DNA of 63,203 nt from an uncultured beta proteobacterium (GCA_903908065.1 CAIVQO010000031.1:1-63203); one strand, 5' to 3'. Numbered from the stretch's first letter, positions 1-12,900 are shown. Program-made: numbers and translations. Notes: a model not told the origin generated them from the letters alone.

Positions 1-1371
1 ACCAACTTCAACGCCGCGGTGGGCGCGGGCACGGCGATCGGTGACGGCACGGGTGCCGCGCTCATCATCAACTCGACGGGCGCGACCAACTTCAACGACA
101 CGCTGGCGACGGACAGCGGCATTACCCAGGCCGACACGGCGGGCAACCTGACCTTCAAAGATAATATTACGGTGGGAAATGGAAATACCGGAACCGCACT
201 TGATGGCAATGTGATTTTTAATCGAGTGGGTGGTTTTACCTTTACGTCTGGCGGATCTGTAACTCTTGGAAATGCGGGTACGGATCAGGTCACGCTTTCC
301 GTTCCGATGACAATCAACACATCGGCTGCGAACGGTAGTCAAACCATCAATGCGAAGGTCGACGGTTCGACTAGTCTGACGTTAAGTGCTGGCACCGGCA
401 GTGTGTCTATTAACGGCGTTACCGGAGGTGCGACACCGCTAACTAGTCTCTCCATCACCGGTGGAAATATCGGTTTGGGGGTTATTGGAGGAGCAGCAAA
501 TGGTGTGACAGGGAATGTTGTTTTGACCGGTTCGGGCTCGGTGTCGGTCGGCACTTCAAAGATCGGTGGTTACCTTGACATCATTGGCGGTGGCGCTATA
601 TCCCAAGGTGGGGTTTGGACCATCGGTAACGATCTTTGGGCAAGGACCACTAGCGGAAACATCACGCTTTTGAGCCTCAATGTATTGTCTGGGAAGGTCT
701 CTTTGATTGGTTCGGGAACAGGTGCTGCAGTTTCGCTCTATGCTAACAGTATAGATGTCAATACCGTTGAAGCTCCCAGCGGGGCTGGGGGGGTGACAGG
801 AATCCTTGGCACTACAGTCTTCCTTCAGGCCGACAAGGGTACCGATTTCGTGGTTAGAGCAGGCCTGACAGGAGGTTTGGTTAAGGCGACTTCGACGGCT
901 ACCTCGACTCCTGCGTTAACTATCAAAACTATTGGTTCAAATGGGAACGCGATTGCTGGTGCAGTTGGCAGCACAGCTGATCTGGCATTGAGGGTTGAGA
1001 CGAGCGGGTTGGTCGTGGTAGAGGGCAATGGTCCTTCTGACGGCATAATCAACCTGAAGGGCGACGACAAGATTCAGCCGAAGTACGAGTTTTCCGGAAA
1101 TCAGCTTTATCGCAAAGTACTCTATAACGGTAACGATGCGACCAACGCCCAATTGACCGGTGCCTTGGATGCGGCCTACCTTGATATCCGAAACATGACT
1201 ACGGAAATCCGTGAATCCGGTTTCGCCAAAGAAAACGCCAGCAAGGTTCTCAGGCGCGGAGTGGTTACTTCGGCCGGTCCTGGCCAGCCCGCGGTGGACG
1301 ATAGTACTGGGATGGCCAAGTCTGAGGAATGTGAAGGTGGATTCCTGAACGGTAGCCTTTCTTGCCAATAG
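1..1371 (+). CDS. Large repeat-containing surface adhesin, C-terminal part (5' truncated)
   Basis: The reading frame is open from base 1, so this is the last 456 residues of a much larger protein; the GTG at 19 is not a real start. The protein is rich in Gly, Thr, Ser, Asn and Val with alternating beta-strand-like segments, as in filamentous haemagglutinin and two-partner-secretion exoproteins. A 28-residue unit starting TNFN is seen at residues 1 and 29. There is no C-terminal autotransporter barrel. The protein ends in a segment with two Cys 11 residues apart, next to the C-terminus. Base use changes near position 165 from GC-rich repeats to AT-richer sequence. OmpA-like and FecR-like genes follow on the same strand. 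The exact family and export route are not certain. Confidence 0.7.
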   Translation, partial: TNFNAAVGAGTAIGDGTGAALIINSTGATNFNDTLATDSGITQADTAGNLTFKDNITVGNGNTGTALDGNVIFNRVGGFTFTSGGSVTLGNAGTDQVTLSVPMTINTSAANGSQTINAKVDGSTSLTLSAGTGSVSINGVTGGATPLTSLSITGGNIGLGVIGGAANGVTGNVVLTGSGSVSVGTSKIGGYLDIIGGGAISQGGVWTIGNDLWARTTSGNITLLSLNVLSGKVSLIGSGTGAAVSLYANSIDVNTVEAPSGAGGVTGILGTTVFLQADKGTDFVVRAGLTGGLVKATSTATSTPALTIKTIGSNGNAIAGAVGSTADLALRVETSGLVVVEGNGPSDGIINLKGDDKIQPKYEFSGNQLYRKVLYNGNDATNAQLTGALDAAYLDIRNMTTEIRESGFAKENASKVLRRGVVTSAGPGQPAVDDSTGMAKSEECEGGFLNGSLSCQ

Positions 1372-1520
1372 CAGGGACTTGTACTATCCAAACAGCAGGT
1401 GGTTGCGAATATTGGGCAATTTGTTTGTGGACTGTGACTTTTGTCGTTGACCGGGTTTGGTCTGGAAGGTATGTTTCGACTTGAAATGATTTGACGTCAT
1501 GATTTGAGTGGAGGTTCGCA

Positions 1521-2081
1521 ATGTTCAATAGAAAACTTATTGTTGTCGCAACGGTGCTCGCGGGGATCTTCGGAACGGCTTTCGCTGCTGACGACGAAGC
1601 GCGGCAGACCATTTCGATCAACAGCCCCAATCCCAAGGTTGAGGACATTGAAGGTGCGCTCTTTCCAAAGGAAGTTGTCGCTCTGAAGGATGAGTGCGCT
1701 CAGATGGAAAAGATCGGCTTGCGCTGTCAGAGTGTGATTCCCAAATCATCTCTCGATACGATCCAGGTCACGTTCGCCCGCGGTTCTGCGGTCCTTACCG
1801 ACGAAGGTAAAGGCTTCTTGCGCTCGGTGGGTGCTGCACTCCAACGCAAGGCTGGCGTGTGGAAATCGCTGATCATCGAGGGGCATACCGATGCCACGGG
1901 TTCCGACGGGGCCAATCGTCGACTGTCCCAGCAACGTGCTGATTCGGTTAAGAGTTTCCTTCAAGCCGAATTCGGTTTGAGCAATATCGAAACTACCGGA
2001 CGTTCCAGCGACAAGTTGCGCGATACCGAGAATCCATCCAGCGGCCTCAATCGTCGTGTTGAATTCGTTCCGAACTGGTGA
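1521..2081 (+). CDS. OmpA-family peptidoglycan-binding protein
   Basis: 186 residues. A signal peptide covers about residues 1-22 (cleavage after TAFA). An OmpA-C domain fills roughly residues 75-186, with the typical GHTD (121-124) and a terminal LNRRVEF segment. The domain holds an envelope protein onto peptidoglycan through diaminopimelate. There is no N-terminal beta-barrel and no lipobox, so this is a short periplasmic form. The start is supported by GGAGG about 5 bases upstream. It lies between the adhesin end and a FecR-like gene whose start overlaps its stop region, suggesting an envelope or adhesin-display operon (inference). Confidence 0.85.
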   Translation: MFNRKLIVVATVLAGIFGTAFAADDEARQTISINSPNPKVEDIEGALFPKEVVALKDECAQMEKIGLRCQSVIPKSSLDTIQVTFARGSAVLTDEGKGFLRSVGAALQRKAGVWKSLIIEGHTDATGSDGANRRLSQQRADSVKSFLQAEFGLSNIETTGRSSDKLRDTENPSSGLNRRVEFVPNW

Positions 2082-2086
2082 TCATC

Positions 2087-2737
2087 ATGAAAATCAATAC
2101 CTTGAGAATCGGTCTGGCGTGTCTGGTTGCGTTCCTGAGCGGGGCGGTATTTGGCCAGGATGCCGGTGGCGATGTCGGCTTGGTGAATTCCCTCCAGGGC
2201 GATGTCAGTTATCAAGGCAAAGAGGGGCCGGCACGCAAGGCGCAACCCTATATGCGCCTCCGCCATGGCGACAAGGTCACTTTGGCTGCCGGTGCCGCAA
2301 TCAAGATCAGCTATACCACGGCGAGCCGTCAGGAGTCCTGGACCGGGCCGAGCAGCTTTGTAGCCACTTCCAGCGGCGGCGAGCTGCTCAAGGGCAGCAA
2401 GCCGGAAATTTCCCAGCTTCCGGCTGCGGTTCCGCAAAAGCTGGCGCGCGTTTCCGAACTGATGAACACCTCGCGGGTGGGCGGTTTGGTGGTCCGCTCG
2501 GTCAAGGCTCCCTCGGCGTCGAGCAAGGAAGAAGTTGCCGAAGCCGTGGCTGCCTACGAGTCGATGCGCGCGTCAGCGGCGCCCAGCGACGTGACGCCTG
2601 AACTCTTCCTCTATTCGGTGTTCCAGGAGCATGGGATGGTTGATGACCTGAAGATCGTCGCCAAGCAGATGATGCAACGGCAGCCGGACAATCCGGAGAT
2701 TCGTCAACTGGCACAGGCAGCGCTTAACTCGCGCTGA
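2087..2737 (+). CDS. Exported FecR-domain-like protein
   Basis: About 216 residues from the ATG at 2087; a GTG at 2078 that overlaps the ompA-like stop is an alternative. The N-terminus is a clear signal peptide ending near FGQ. Residues about 30-110 resemble a FecR-type domain: a V-x-S-L-x-G-D-V strand, an RLRHGDKV turn and an SYTTASRQ strand. The rest is helical with no recognised motif. In adhesin loci of this type FecR-like proteins sit in the periplasm near OmpA-like proteins. Here the role is inferred only from that context. No sigma factor or TonB receptor gene is adjacent, so the iron-sensing role of FecR itself is not supported. Confidence 0.6.
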   Translation: MKINTLRIGLACLVAFLSGAVFGQDAGGDVGLVNSLQGDVSYQGKEGPARKAQPYMRLRHGDKVTLAAGAAIKISYTTASRQESWTGPSSFVATSSGGELLKGSKPEISQLPAAVPQKLARVSELMNTSRVGGLVVRSVKAPSASSKEEVAEAVAAYESMRASAAPSDVTPELFLYSVFQEHGMVDDLKIVAKQMMQRQPDNPEIRQLAQAALNSR

Positions 2738-2916
2738 CCGAATCCGGAGCAGTAATTCGTCGGCCGTAGCGGGCAACCGCTGCGGCCGCGTTCATTTCAA
2801 GGTGGGAACAACGCGGAAACAGGCTGGCTGTTCGCCGCATGATTTACCAGGCCGATCGCCATAATCGGCCAGTATCCCTCATTGTGAGCCCTGCTTTGCC
2901 GGGCCAGATCGTAATC

Positions 2917-5226
2917 ATGAGTGTAGTCAGCCTTACGCCTTCCGCTGCCGCCCCCCTTCCGGAAAAAATTGCCTCATTGGTGCACGAGGCCCGATGGCTG
3001 CTGATCGGCCTCGTCGGGATTTATCTTGCACTGATATTGTGGGGGTACGACCGCGCCGATCCCGGCTGGTCCCATGCCGCAACCCTTGATCGGGTCGCGA
3101 ATCCCGGCGGACGTTTTGGCGCCTGGCTTGCCGACTTGCTGCTGTATCTGGTGGGGCTGTCCGCCTGGTGCCTGGCCGTACTTCCCTTCTTTCTACTGGC
3201 TTCCCGTTACCAACGCCTGAGCCACATTTTTGGTGGCGATCGTCGCTCGCTGCTGATTGCGCTGGGCGGGTTCCTTGTCCTCCTGCTGGCGTGCGCCGGG
3301 GTCGAATCAATGCGCTTCTGGAGCCTGAAAGTGGCCTTGCCGCTGGCACCCGGCGGTCTGTTCGGTTATGAAGTGGGGCGCTTGACCACCCAGTTTCTTG
3401 GCTATACGGGCGGGACTTTGATCCTGCTTGTATTGGCGATGATCGGATTCAGCCTGTTCACAGGGGTGTCCTGGATCGTGGTTGCCGAAAAATCCGGCGT
3501 TCTCGTCGAAGGTGCCTATGTCGGCTTGAGGAGCCTGTGGGATGCTTGGCAAGACCGCCGATACGGGCGCGTCGTGGCGGAGCAGCGTGAAGAAGCGGTC
3601 GAGACGGAGCGGCGCAAGGTCGAGGAAAGCCCCCTGCCACCCCTGCGTATCGAGCCCATCGAGATTGCCGTGCCGGTTGCGCCCAAAGCTGTGGCTCGGG
3701 CTGAAAAGGAACGCCAGCAGGCCTTATTTTTCGATGCTCCCGGTGGTGCCCTGCCGCCCTTGCACCTGTTGGCCGAGGCCGCGCACAACCCCGATGACCT
3801 GCCGTCGGCGCAGACCCTTGAATTCACTTCGCGCCTGATCGAGCGCAAGCTGGCCGACTTCAATGTCGAAGCCAAGGTACTGACGGCGCACCCTGGCCCT
3901 GTGGTGACGCGTTACGAAATTGAGCCCGCCGTGGGCGTCAAGGGCAGCCAGATCGTCGGGCTGGCCAAGGATCTGGCCCGTGCCTTGTCACTGGTATCGA
4001 TCCGGGTGGTAGAGACCGTACCGGGCAAGTCGTGCATGGCGCTCGAGTTGCCCAATCCCAAGCGCCAGGTCGTGCGCCTGTCGGAAATCATCGGTTCGCA
4101 GGCTTACCATGGCATGCATTCGCCCTTGTCGGTTGCACTGGGCAAGGACATCGGCGGTCAGCCGGTGGTCGCCGATCTCGCCAAGATGCCGCACCTTCTG
4201 GTGGCCGGGACCACCGGCTCGGGCAAGTCGGTCGGGGTCAACGCGATGATCCTATCATTGGTGTACAAGTCCGAACCGAAGGATGTGCGCCTGATCATGG
4301 TCGACCCCAAGATGCTGGAACTGTCGATCTATGAAGGCATTCCGCACCTGCTGGCGCCGGTGGTCACCGACATGAGCAAGGCCGCCAACGCGCTGCACTG
4401 GTGCGTGGGCGAGATGGAGCGCCGCTACAAGCTGATGTCGGCGCTCGGGGTGCGCAATATCTCCGGCCTCAACGGCAAGATCAATGAGGCGAAGAAAGCG
4501 GGCGAGTCACTGACCAATCCCTTCACGCTGACCCCGGAAAACCCGGAAGCGCTGGAGCACATGCCCTATGTAGTGGTGGTCATCGACGAGTTGGCCGACC
4601 TGATGATGGTGGTGGGCAAGAAGGTCGAGGAACTCATTGCACGCCTGGCACAGAAGGCGCGTGCCGCGGGCATTCACCTGATCCTGGCGACGCAGCGGCC
4701 CAGTGTCGACGTCATCACCGGCCTGATCAAGGCCAACATCCCGACCCGGATCGCCTTCCAGGTCTCGTCCAAGATCGATTCGCGCACCATCCTTGACCAG
4801 ATGGGTGCCGAGGCGCTGCTGGGCCAGGGCGACATGCTCTACCTGGCGCCGGGCACCGGCTTGCCGGTGCGCGTGCACGGCGCCTTCGTCGCCGACGATG
4901 AAGTGCATCACGTCGTCGATCACCTGAAGAAGGTCGGGCCGCCGGATTACATCGAAGGCCTGCTTGATGGCCCGGTTGGCGAAGAGGGAGAAGTCGGCGT
5001 AGGCGATTTGGCGAGCGGCGATGCCGAGGCCGACCCGATGTACGACCAGGCAGTCGAAGTTGTCCTGAAGACGCGGCGTCCATCGATTTCGCTGGTGCAG
5101 CGCCATCTTCGCATTGGCTACAACCGCGCTGCCCGCCTGATTGAAGCCATGGAAAAAGCGGGGCTGGTGACGCCGATGAACGGTGCCGGCGGGCGCGAGG
5201 TGATCGGTCCCGGCAAGCAGGACTGA
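2917..5226 (+). CDS. ftsK: DNA translocase FtsK
   Basis: About 769 residues from the ATG at 2917. The frame continues up to an ATG at 2839, but the shorter form fits the family's usual length and begins before the first membrane helix. Four hydrophobic segments lie in the first 200 residues, then a charged linker, then the RecA-like motor with Walker A GTTGSGKS (about 431-438) and Walker [14 protein letters not shown] (about 553-565). The last 65 residues form the winged-helix gamma domain that reads KOPS. FtsK is anchored at the septum and pumps chromosome ends towards dif during division. lolA and rarA follow, an order common in betaproteobacteria. A weak 17/24 match to the window's dispersed repeat lies at 4990-5013 in the linker before gamma. 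Confidence 0.97.
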   Translation: MSVVSLTPSAAAPLPEKIASLVHEARWLLIGLVGIYLALILWGYDRADPGWSHAATLDRVANPGGRFGAWLADLLLYLVGLSAWCLAVLPFFLLASRYQRLSHIFGGDRRSLLIALGGFLVLLLACAGVESMRFWSLKVALPLAPGGLFGYEVGRLTTQFLGYTGGTLILLVLAMIGFSLFTGVSWIVVAEKSGVLVEGAYVGLRSLWDAWQDRRYGRVVAEQREEAVETERRKVEESPLPPLRIEPIEIAVPVAPKAVARAEKERQQALFFDAPGGALPPLHLLAEAAHNPDDLPSAQTLEFTSRLIERKLADFNVEAKVLTAHPGPVVTRYEIEPAVGVKGSQIVGLAKDLARALSLVSIRVVETVPGKSCMALELPNPKRQVVRLSEIIGSQAYHGMHSPLSVALGKDIGGQPVVADLAKMPHLLVAGTTGSGKSVGVNAMILSLVYKSEPKDVRLIMVDPKMLELSIYEGIPHLLAPVVTDMSKAANALHWCVGEMERRYKLMSALGVRNISGLNGKINEAKKAGESLTNPFTLTPENPEALEHMPYVVVVIDELADLMMVVGKKVEELIARLAQKARAAGIHLILATQRPSVDVITGLIKANIPTRIAFQVSSKIDSRTILDQMGAEALLGQGDMLYLAPGTGLPVRVHGAFVADDEVHHVVDHLKKVGPPDYIEGLLDGPVGEEGEVGVGDLASGDAEADPMYDQAVEVVLKTRRPSISLVQRHLRIGYNRAARLIEAMEKAGLVTPMNGAGGREVIGPGKQD

Positions 5227-5259
5227 GCGCGCTTCCGGCGGGGCTGCGATAATCCCCGC

Positions 5260-5874
5260 ATGAACAACAAATTTTTCGCCTTTGCCCTGGCCTGCTGCGG
5301 CCTGTCCTTTTCCGCCTGTGCGGCGGGACTCGACCAGCTCAAGTCCTTCCTTGAATCGAACCGCAGCGCGCGCGGCGTGTTCACCCAGACGGTGATCGCC
5401 AAGTCGGGACGCAAACCCCAGCAGTCGGCCGGTATCTTCGCCCTGCAGCGACCGGGCAAGTTCCGCTGGTCCTACGAGTCGCCCTACAAGCAATTGCTGG
5501 TCAGCGATGGCAGCAAACTCTGGAGCTACGACCCGGACCTCAATCAGGTGGCGGTGAAGAAGCTCGGCACGGCATTCGGCGCCAGCCCGGCGGCCCTGCT
5601 GGCCGGGCAGGATTTGGATAAGCATTTCGAGCTCAAGGAAGGGACAAGCGCCGACGGCGTCGAATACGTCGAGGCCAGACCCAAGGGCGGCGACGCCAGC
5701 TTCGATAGGGTGCGCATCGGCTTTAGCGGCAGCCGCCCCCTGAGCATGGAAATCCACGACAGCTTCGGCCAGATCACCCACCTGCGGTTTACGCAGTTCG
5801 AGTCGAATCCGGTGTTGCCCGCCAGCCTGTTCCGCTTTACGGCCCCGGCCGGAGCCGATGTTGTCGGCGACTGA
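5260..5874 (+). CDS. lolA: Outer-membrane lipoprotein carrier LolA
   Basis: 204 residues with a signal peptide ending near CAAG. It matches the LolA fold: RGVFTQTV strand, RPGKFRWSYESPYKQLLVSDG and LWSYDPDLNQV. LolA takes lipoproteins released by LolCDE in the inner membrane across the periplasm to LolB. It follows ftsK by 33 bases, and its last codons overlap the start of rarA by 17 bases, so the three genes are probably co-transcribed and rarA is translationally coupled. Confidence 0.95.
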   Translation: MNNKFFAFALACCGLSFSACAAGLDQLKSFLESNRSARGVFTQTVIAKSGRKPQQSAGIFALQRPGKFRWSYESPYKQLLVSDGSKLWSYDPDLNQVAVKKLGTAFGASPAALLAGQDLDKHFELKEGTSADGVEYVEARPKGGDASFDRVRIGFSGSRPLSMEIHDSFGQITHLRFTQFESNPVLPASLFRFTAPAGADVVGD

Positions 5875-7189
5875 CCTGTTCTCTGCAGCGCCCAGGCATG
5901 CGCCCCTGGCCGAGCAGATGCGGCCGCGCACGCTGGACGAGGTGATCGGCCAGCGTCACCTGGTGGGTGAGGGCAAGCCGCTGCGCTTGGCCTTTGCCTC
6001 GGGGACGCCCCATTCGATGATCCTCTGGGGGCCGCCGGGGGTCGGCAAGACCACGCTGGCGCGCCTGATGGCCGATGGCTTCGATGCCGAATTCATCGCG
6101 TTGTCGGCGGTGTTCTCCGGGGTCAAGGACATCCGCGAGGCGATGCAGCGGGCCGAAATGCTGGCGCAGCAGGGGCGACGCACCATCCTCTTCGTCGACG
6201 AGGTGCATCGCTTCAACAAGGCGCAGCAGGATGCCTTCCTGCCCTATGTCGAGAACGGCACGGTGACCTTCATCGGCGCCACCACCGAGAACCCGTCCTT
6301 CGAGGTGAATTCCGCGCTGCTTTCCCGGGCGGCCGTATACGTGCTGAAGAGCCTGAGCGAGGCCGAGCTTGGCGAGTTGTTCGATCGTGCCTGCGCCCAG
6401 GCACTCGCCGAACTGGAATTCGACGCCGACGCACGCGAGCGCCTGATCGGCCATGCCGACGGCGATGCGCGGCGCCTTCTCAACGTGCTGGAACAGGTGC
6501 GCACCGCCGCCATCACGGCCGGCTTTGCAAATGAGCGCCGTGTCGTCAGCGCCGACTTCCTGAAACAGGCCCTGGCAACCGACCTGCGCCGCTTCGACAA
6601 AGGCGGCGATGCCTTCTACGACCAGATCTCGGCCCTGCACAAGTCGGTGCGCGGCTCCAACCCGGATGCTGCGCTGTACTGGTTCGTGCGCATGCTCGAT
6701 GGCGGCGCTGATCCGCTCTACCTCGGCCGGCGCATCGTACGCATGGCGATCGAGGACGTCGGCCTGGCCGACCCGCGCGCCTGGGACATTGCGCTCAATG
6801 CCTGCGCCACCTACGAGCGGCTGGGCAGCCCGGAAGGCGAACTGGCGCTGGCCAACGCCGTGCTCTACCTGGCCGTGGCCGCCAAGTCGAACGCCGCTTA
6901 CGTCGCCTATAATTCAGCGCGCGCTTTCGTGGCGAAGGACAAGAGCCGCGGCGTGCCGGAACACTTGCGCAACGCACCGACCAAGCTGATGAAGGACCTC
7001 GGCTACGGCGCCGAATACCGATATGCGCATGACGAAGCCGACGCCTATGCCGCCGGGGAGAATTACTTTCCCGAGGGCATGCCCGCCGTGCAGTGGTATC
7101 AGCCGGTGGCACGCGGGCTGGAACAGAAAATCGCCGAGAAACTCGCCCACCTGCGCACGCTCGATGCGCAGGCCGCAAAAACGAAATAG
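5858..7189 (+). CDS. rarA: Replication-associated recombination protein A (RarA/MgsA AAA ATPase)
   Basis: 443 residues. The N-terminal AAA+ core has Walker A GPPGVGKT (about 58-65), Walker B with VDEVHRFN, and sensor-1 GATTENPSF. The C-terminal half is the tetramerisation domain of the RarA/WRNIP1 family (RGSNPDAALYW, RRIVRMAIEDVGLADP). RarA acts at stalled replication forks and on single-strand gaps. It overlaps lolA by 17 bases. A copy of the dispersed 24-base repeat (6536-6559) encodes RRVVSADF, and 25 bases from 6536 are identical to an intergenic copy at 43006. Confidence 0.96.
   Translation: MLSATDLFSAAPRHAPLAEQMRPRTLDEVIGQRHLVGEGKPLRLAFASGTPHSMILWGPPGVGKTTLARLMADGFDAEFIALSAVFSGVKDIREAMQRAEMLAQQGRRTILFVDEVHRFNKAQQDAFLPYVENGTVTFIGATTENPSFEVNSALLSRAAVYVLKSLSEAELGELFDRACAQALAELEFDADARERLIGHADGDARRLLNVLEQVRTAAITAGFANERRVVSADFLKQALATDLRRFDKGGDAFYDQISALHKSVRGSNPDAALYWFVRMLDGGADPLYLGRRIVRMAIEDVGLADPRAWDIALNACATYERLGSPEGELALANAVLYLAVAAKSNAAYVAYNSARAFVAKDKSRGVPEHLRNAPTKLMKDLGYGAEYRYAHDEADAYAAGENYFPEGMPAVQWYQPVARGLEQKIAEKLAHLRTLDAQAAKTK
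6536..6559 (-). repeat. Dispersed 24-base repeat, copy A (inside rarA)
   Basis: On the minus strand it matches the consensus AAAGTCGGCGCTG + GCGGSACGGCG at 21 of 24 positions. It is identical to copy K at 43006-43029. It is read in frame as RRVVSADF of RarA. Confidence 0.75.
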
Positions 7190-9821
<2,632 letters not shown>

Positions 9822-9842
9822 ATCATTCCCTCCGTACGTGCT

Positions 9843-9871
9843 GTGACCGACGGACGCTTCGCGGTTATAAT
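9843..9871 (+). promoter_or_regulatory. Sigma-70 promoter of tRNA-Ser
   Basis: The -35 is GTGACC (9843-9848) and the -10 a perfect TATAAT (9866-9871), with a 17-base spacer. The tRNA begins 11 bases further on, which suits transcription starting almost at the mature 5' end. Confidence 0.75.
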
Positions 9872-9882
9872 CCGCGCCTCGC

Positions 9883-9972
9883 GGAGAGGTGGCAGAGTGG
9901 TCGAATGTACCTGACTCGAAATCAGGCGATGTCGCAAGGCATCCGTGGGTTCGAATCCCACCCTCTCCGCCA
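9883..9972 (+). tRNA. tRNA-Ser(CGA), reads UCG
   Basis: 90 bases including an encoded CCA. Acceptor arm GGAGAGG (9883-9889) pairs with CCTCTCC (9962-9968), discriminator G. The anticodon loop CTCGAAA lies between CCTGA and TCAGG, giving anticodon CGA. A long variable arm (class II tRNA) and the GGTTCGAATCC T-arm are clear. Its antisense produces a false N-terminal extension of mltF. Confidence 0.97.
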
Positions 9973-10022
9973 CCCGATTCTACCTGCAGCAAATCCCCTG
10001 GACTGAACCCTGGAATTCCCGC

Positions 10023-12266
10023 TTAGCCGCCCTTGCGGCGCGACAGCGGATGCCGCGGCACGTCCGGGTGCTTGCGTGCCGGAACGCCGCGCCTGGCGGG
10101 TTTTGCCGCCTGCGGCTCGGGCGAACGCCGTATTGCCGGCGCCGACTTTTGTTTGACGGGGAGCTTGCCAGGCGCCGCGCCGGTGCCGGTTCCGGCCGGC
10201 TGCCAGGCCGGAACCAGATGCCGCTTGCCGGGCCCGATCAGGTCGGCACGGCCCATGGCTTTCAGGGCTTCGCGCAGGAGGGGCCAGTTTTCCGGGTCGT
10301 GATAGCGCAGGAAGGCCTTCTGCAGCCTGCGTTGGCGGCCGGCACGCACCACCGGCACGGCCTCCGATGCCGCCGTGACCTTGCGCAGCGGGTTCTTTTC
10401 CGTGTGCCACATCGCGGTCGCCAATGCCAGCGGAGTCGGCAGGAAAGTCTGCACCTGGTCGAGGCGAAAGCCATTGCGCTTGAGCCATTGCGCGAGCTCC
10501 AGCATGTCCACGTCCGTGGTACCCGGGTGCGCCGCGATGAAGTAGGGGATCAAATACTGTTCCTTGCCGGCTTCCTTCGAGAACCGGTCGAACATCTGCT
10601 TGAAGCGCTCGTAGGCGCCCATGCCCGGCTTCATCATCTTCGACAGCGGGCCCTCTTCGCTGTGCTCGGGTGCAATCTTGAGGTAGCCGCCGACATGGTG
10701 CGTCACCAGTTCCCGGACGTACTCCGGCGACTTCACCGCGAGGTCGTAACGCAGGCCGGACCCGATCAGGATCTTCTTGATCCCGGGCAGGGCGCGCGCC
10801 TTGCGGTAAAGCGAGACCAGCGGCGCATGGTCGGTGTTGAGGTTCTCGCAGATGCCGGGATAGACGCAGGACAAGCGGCGGCAGTTTTCCTCGATCTTCT
10901 TGTCCTTGCAGGCCAGGCGGTACATGTTGGCGGTCGGTCCGCCGAGGTCGGAAACCACGCCGGTGAAGCCCGGCGTCTTGTCGCGGATCTGCTCGATCTC
11001 GTGAAGGATCGAGGCTTCCGAGCGGCTCTGGATGATGCGCCCTTCATGCTCGGTGATGGAGCAGAAGGTGCAGCCGCCGAAGCAGCCGCGCATGATGTTC
11101 ACCGAGAAGCGGATCATCTCCCAGGCCGGAATCTTCGCCGCGCCGTAGGCCGGATGCGGCGCGCGGGCGTAGGGCAGGCCGTAGACGTGGTCCATTTCCT
11201 CGGTGGTGAGCGGGATCGGCGGCGCGTTCAACCAGACGTCACGCGCGCCGTGGCCCTGCACCAGCGCGCGCGCGTTGCCGGGGTTGGATTCGAGGTGGAA
11301 CACGCGCGAGGCGTGGGCGTACAGCACCGGGCTTTCGCTGACCTGCTCGTAGGACGGCAGGCGCACCACGGTATGGGCGCGGGCATCCTTGCGCGCGGCA
11401 AGGCGTTCGGCCCTGGGCACGATGCGCACCGTCGCCGTGCCATCAGCGCCGTCCCGCAAGGGGATACCGCCGCGCATAACTTTTTGTTGCGACTCTTCCA
11501 TCGCGTACGGATCGGGATGCGCATGCACCGCGCCTGGCGTGTCGAGCGTGGTCGAGTCGGCCTCATGCCAGTCCGGTCCCGGCGTCCAGCCGCGCGGAAC
11601 CATGAAGGCCGTGCCGCGCAGGTCGCGAATGGCTTCGATGTTTTTACCCTTTGCCAGGCGATGGGCAAGCTCCACCAGCGCGCGTTCGGCGTTGCCGAAA
11701 ATCAGCAGGTCGGCCTTGCTGTCGGGCAACACCGAGCGGCGCACCTTGTCGCTCCAGTAGTCGTAATGGGCGATGCGGCGCAAGCTGGCTTCGATGCTGC
11801 CGATCACCAGGTTGGCCTCCGGGTAGGCTTCGCGCGCGCGTTGGGCATAGACCACTACGGCGCGGTCGGGGCGGCGGTTGGGTTCGGCGTTCGGTGTGTA
11901 GGCATCGTCCGACCGCAACTTGCGGTCGGCCGTGTAGCGGTTGACCATCGAATCCATGTTGCCGGCGGTGATGCCGAAGAACAGGGTCGGCTTGCCGAGG
12001 GCGCGAAAGGCCTCTGCCGAATGCCAGTCGGGCTGGCTGATGATGCCGACGCGAAAGCCCTGGGCTTCCAGCAGACGTCCCACCAGCGCCATGCCGAAGC
12101 TGGGGTGGTCGATGTAGGCGTCGCCGGTGACCAGGATGATGTCGCACTGATCCCAGCCCAGCGCCTCCATTTCGGCGCGCGACATCGGCAGGAAAGGCGC
12201 GATGCCGAAGCGCTTTGCCCAATGCGGGCGGTAGGCTGTCAGCGGCTTTGCCGTGGCGGCAGTCAT
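10023..12266 (-). CDS. ygiQ: YgiQ-family radical SAM protein
   Basis: About 747 residues from the ATG at 12266; the frame extends to 12797, but that part is the shadow of the HNH gene. The radical SAM cluster motif CxxxCxxC is at Cys395, Cys399 and Cys402 ([11 protein letters not shown]). The N-terminal region [11 protein letters not shown] and the C-terminal DUF3362-type segment fit the UPF0313 family. Its substrate is unknown. The start lies 17 bases after the HNH gene on the same strand, so they form a pair. The Lys/Pro/Arg-rich C-terminal tail contains a copy of the dispersed repeat, read as QKSAPAIRR. Confidence 0.93.
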   Translation of the reverse strand: MTAATAKPLTAYRPHWAKRFGIAPFLPMSRAEMEALGWDQCDIILVTGDAYIDHPSFGMALVGRLLEAQGFRVGIISQPDWHSAEAFRALGKPTLFFGITAGNMDSMVNRYTADRKLRSDDAYTPNAEPNRRPDRAVVVYAQRAREAYPEANLVIGSIEASLRRIAHYDYWSDKVRRSVLPDSKADLLIFGNAERALVELAHRLAKGKNIEAIRDLRGTAFMVPRGWTPGPDWHEADSTTLDTPGAVHAHPDPYAMEESQQKVMRGGIPLRDGADGTATVRIVPRAERLAARKDARAHTVVRLPSYEQVSESPVLYAHASRVFHLESNPGNARALVQGHGARDVWLNAPPIPLTTEEMDHVYGLPYARAPHPAYGAAKIPAWEMIRFSVNIMRGCFGGCTFCSITEHEGRIIQSRSEASILHEIEQIRDKTPGFTGVVSDLGGPTANMYRLACKDKKIEENCRRLSCVYPGICENLNTDHAPLVSLYRKARALPGIKKILIGSGLRYDLAVKSPEYVRELVTHHVGGYLKIAPEHSEEGPLSKMMKPGMGAYERFKQMFDRFSKEAGKEQYLIPYFIAAHPGTTDVDMLELAQWLKRNGFRLDQVQTFLPTPLALATAMWHTEKNPLRKVTAASEAVPVVRAGRQRRLQKAFLRYHDPENWPLLREALKAMGRADLIGPGKRHLVPAWQPAGTGTGAAPGKLPVKQKSAPAIRRSPEPQAAKPARRGVPARKHPDVPRHPLSRRKGG
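10126..10149 (-). repeat. Dispersed 24-base repeat, copy B (ygiQ tail)
   Basis: 20 of 24 positions match on the minus strand. It is read as KSAPAIRR in the variable C-terminal tail of YgiQ. Copy I, in the glycosylase gene, encodes almost the same peptide. Confidence 0.7.
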
Positions 12267-12283
12267 GGCGATGGCGGGGCGGT

Positions 12284-12859
12284 TCAGGCCGCGCGGACGC
12301 GGCTTTGCGAAGGCACGTGGCGGGCGAGGAAATCCATCTGGTCCGCCAGGATGTTGCGGTTGCTGAGGATCAGGTATTCCGCCTTGTTCGGCACGTAGGG
12401 CGCGTATACCAATTGCATGCGCGCCTGCTCTGGCGTGCGGCCGCTCTTGGTCTGGTTGCAATGGCGGCAGGCCGTCACCACGTTCATCCAGCTGTCCTTG
12501 CCGCCCTGCGATACCGGCATGACGTGGTCGCGGGTCAGTCGCTGGCCGGAAAATTCCTTGGCGCAGTAGGCGCAGATGTGGCGGTCGCGATTGAACAGTT
12601 CGCGGTTGGACAGGGGCGGTACCTGGAGCATGGAGCGCCCCGAGAGCGCCTTGCCGCGGATCGCGATGATGCTGTTGGTGGCGAGTTCCGAGCGCAGCCC
12701 GGTGACGCGATTGGTGCCGCCGTAGAAGACGAATTGCGTATCGCCGGCATCCCAGGCGACCAAGTCCCGCGCGACGTACACGCAGGCATGCTGCCAACTC
12801 ACCCAGCGGTGCGGTACACCATGCTGGTCGAGGGTAAGGATCAACGGATGGCGACTCAT
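12284..12859 (-). CDS. HNH endonuclease family protein
   Basis: About 191 residues from the ATG at 12859 (MSRHPLIL); the upstream frame to 13099 overlaps the divergent tonB-like gene and looks non-coding. The HNH core is clear: CAYC zinc knuckle, [21 protein letters not shown] and ACRHCNQTK with a second CxxC. This small chromosomal form is widespread in betaproteobacteria and has no adjacent methylase, so it is probably not a restriction enzyme. The target is unknown. ygiQ follows after 17 bases. Confidence 0.9.
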   Translation of the reverse strand: MSRHPLILTLDQHGVPHRWVSWQHACVYVARDLVAWDAGDTQFVFYGGTNRVTGLRSELATNSIIAIRGKALSGRSMLQVPPLSNRELFNRDRHICAYCAKEFSGQRLTRDHVMPVSQGGKDSWMNVVTACRHCNQTKSGRTPEQARMQLVYAPYVPNKAEYLILSNRNILADQMDFLARHVPSQSRVRAA

Positions 12860-12900
12860 CTCTATAAAATCCTCTATCGCCGGCAATCTAGCAGAGCATT

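Noticed and set aside
4990-5013. Possible further repeat copy in ftsK
   Set aside because: Only 17 of 24 positions agree, so it cannot be told from chance; kept as a note in the ftsK entry.
9822-9992. N-terminal extension of the mltF frame (57 codons)
   Set aside because: It is the antisense of the tRNA-Ser gene and its promoter. A TTG with a good ribosome-binding site at 9821 starts at the lipoprotein signal.
12267-12797. N-terminal extension of the ygiQ frame
   Set aside because: It overlaps the HNH gene in another frame and has a shadow-like Arg/His/Pro composition.
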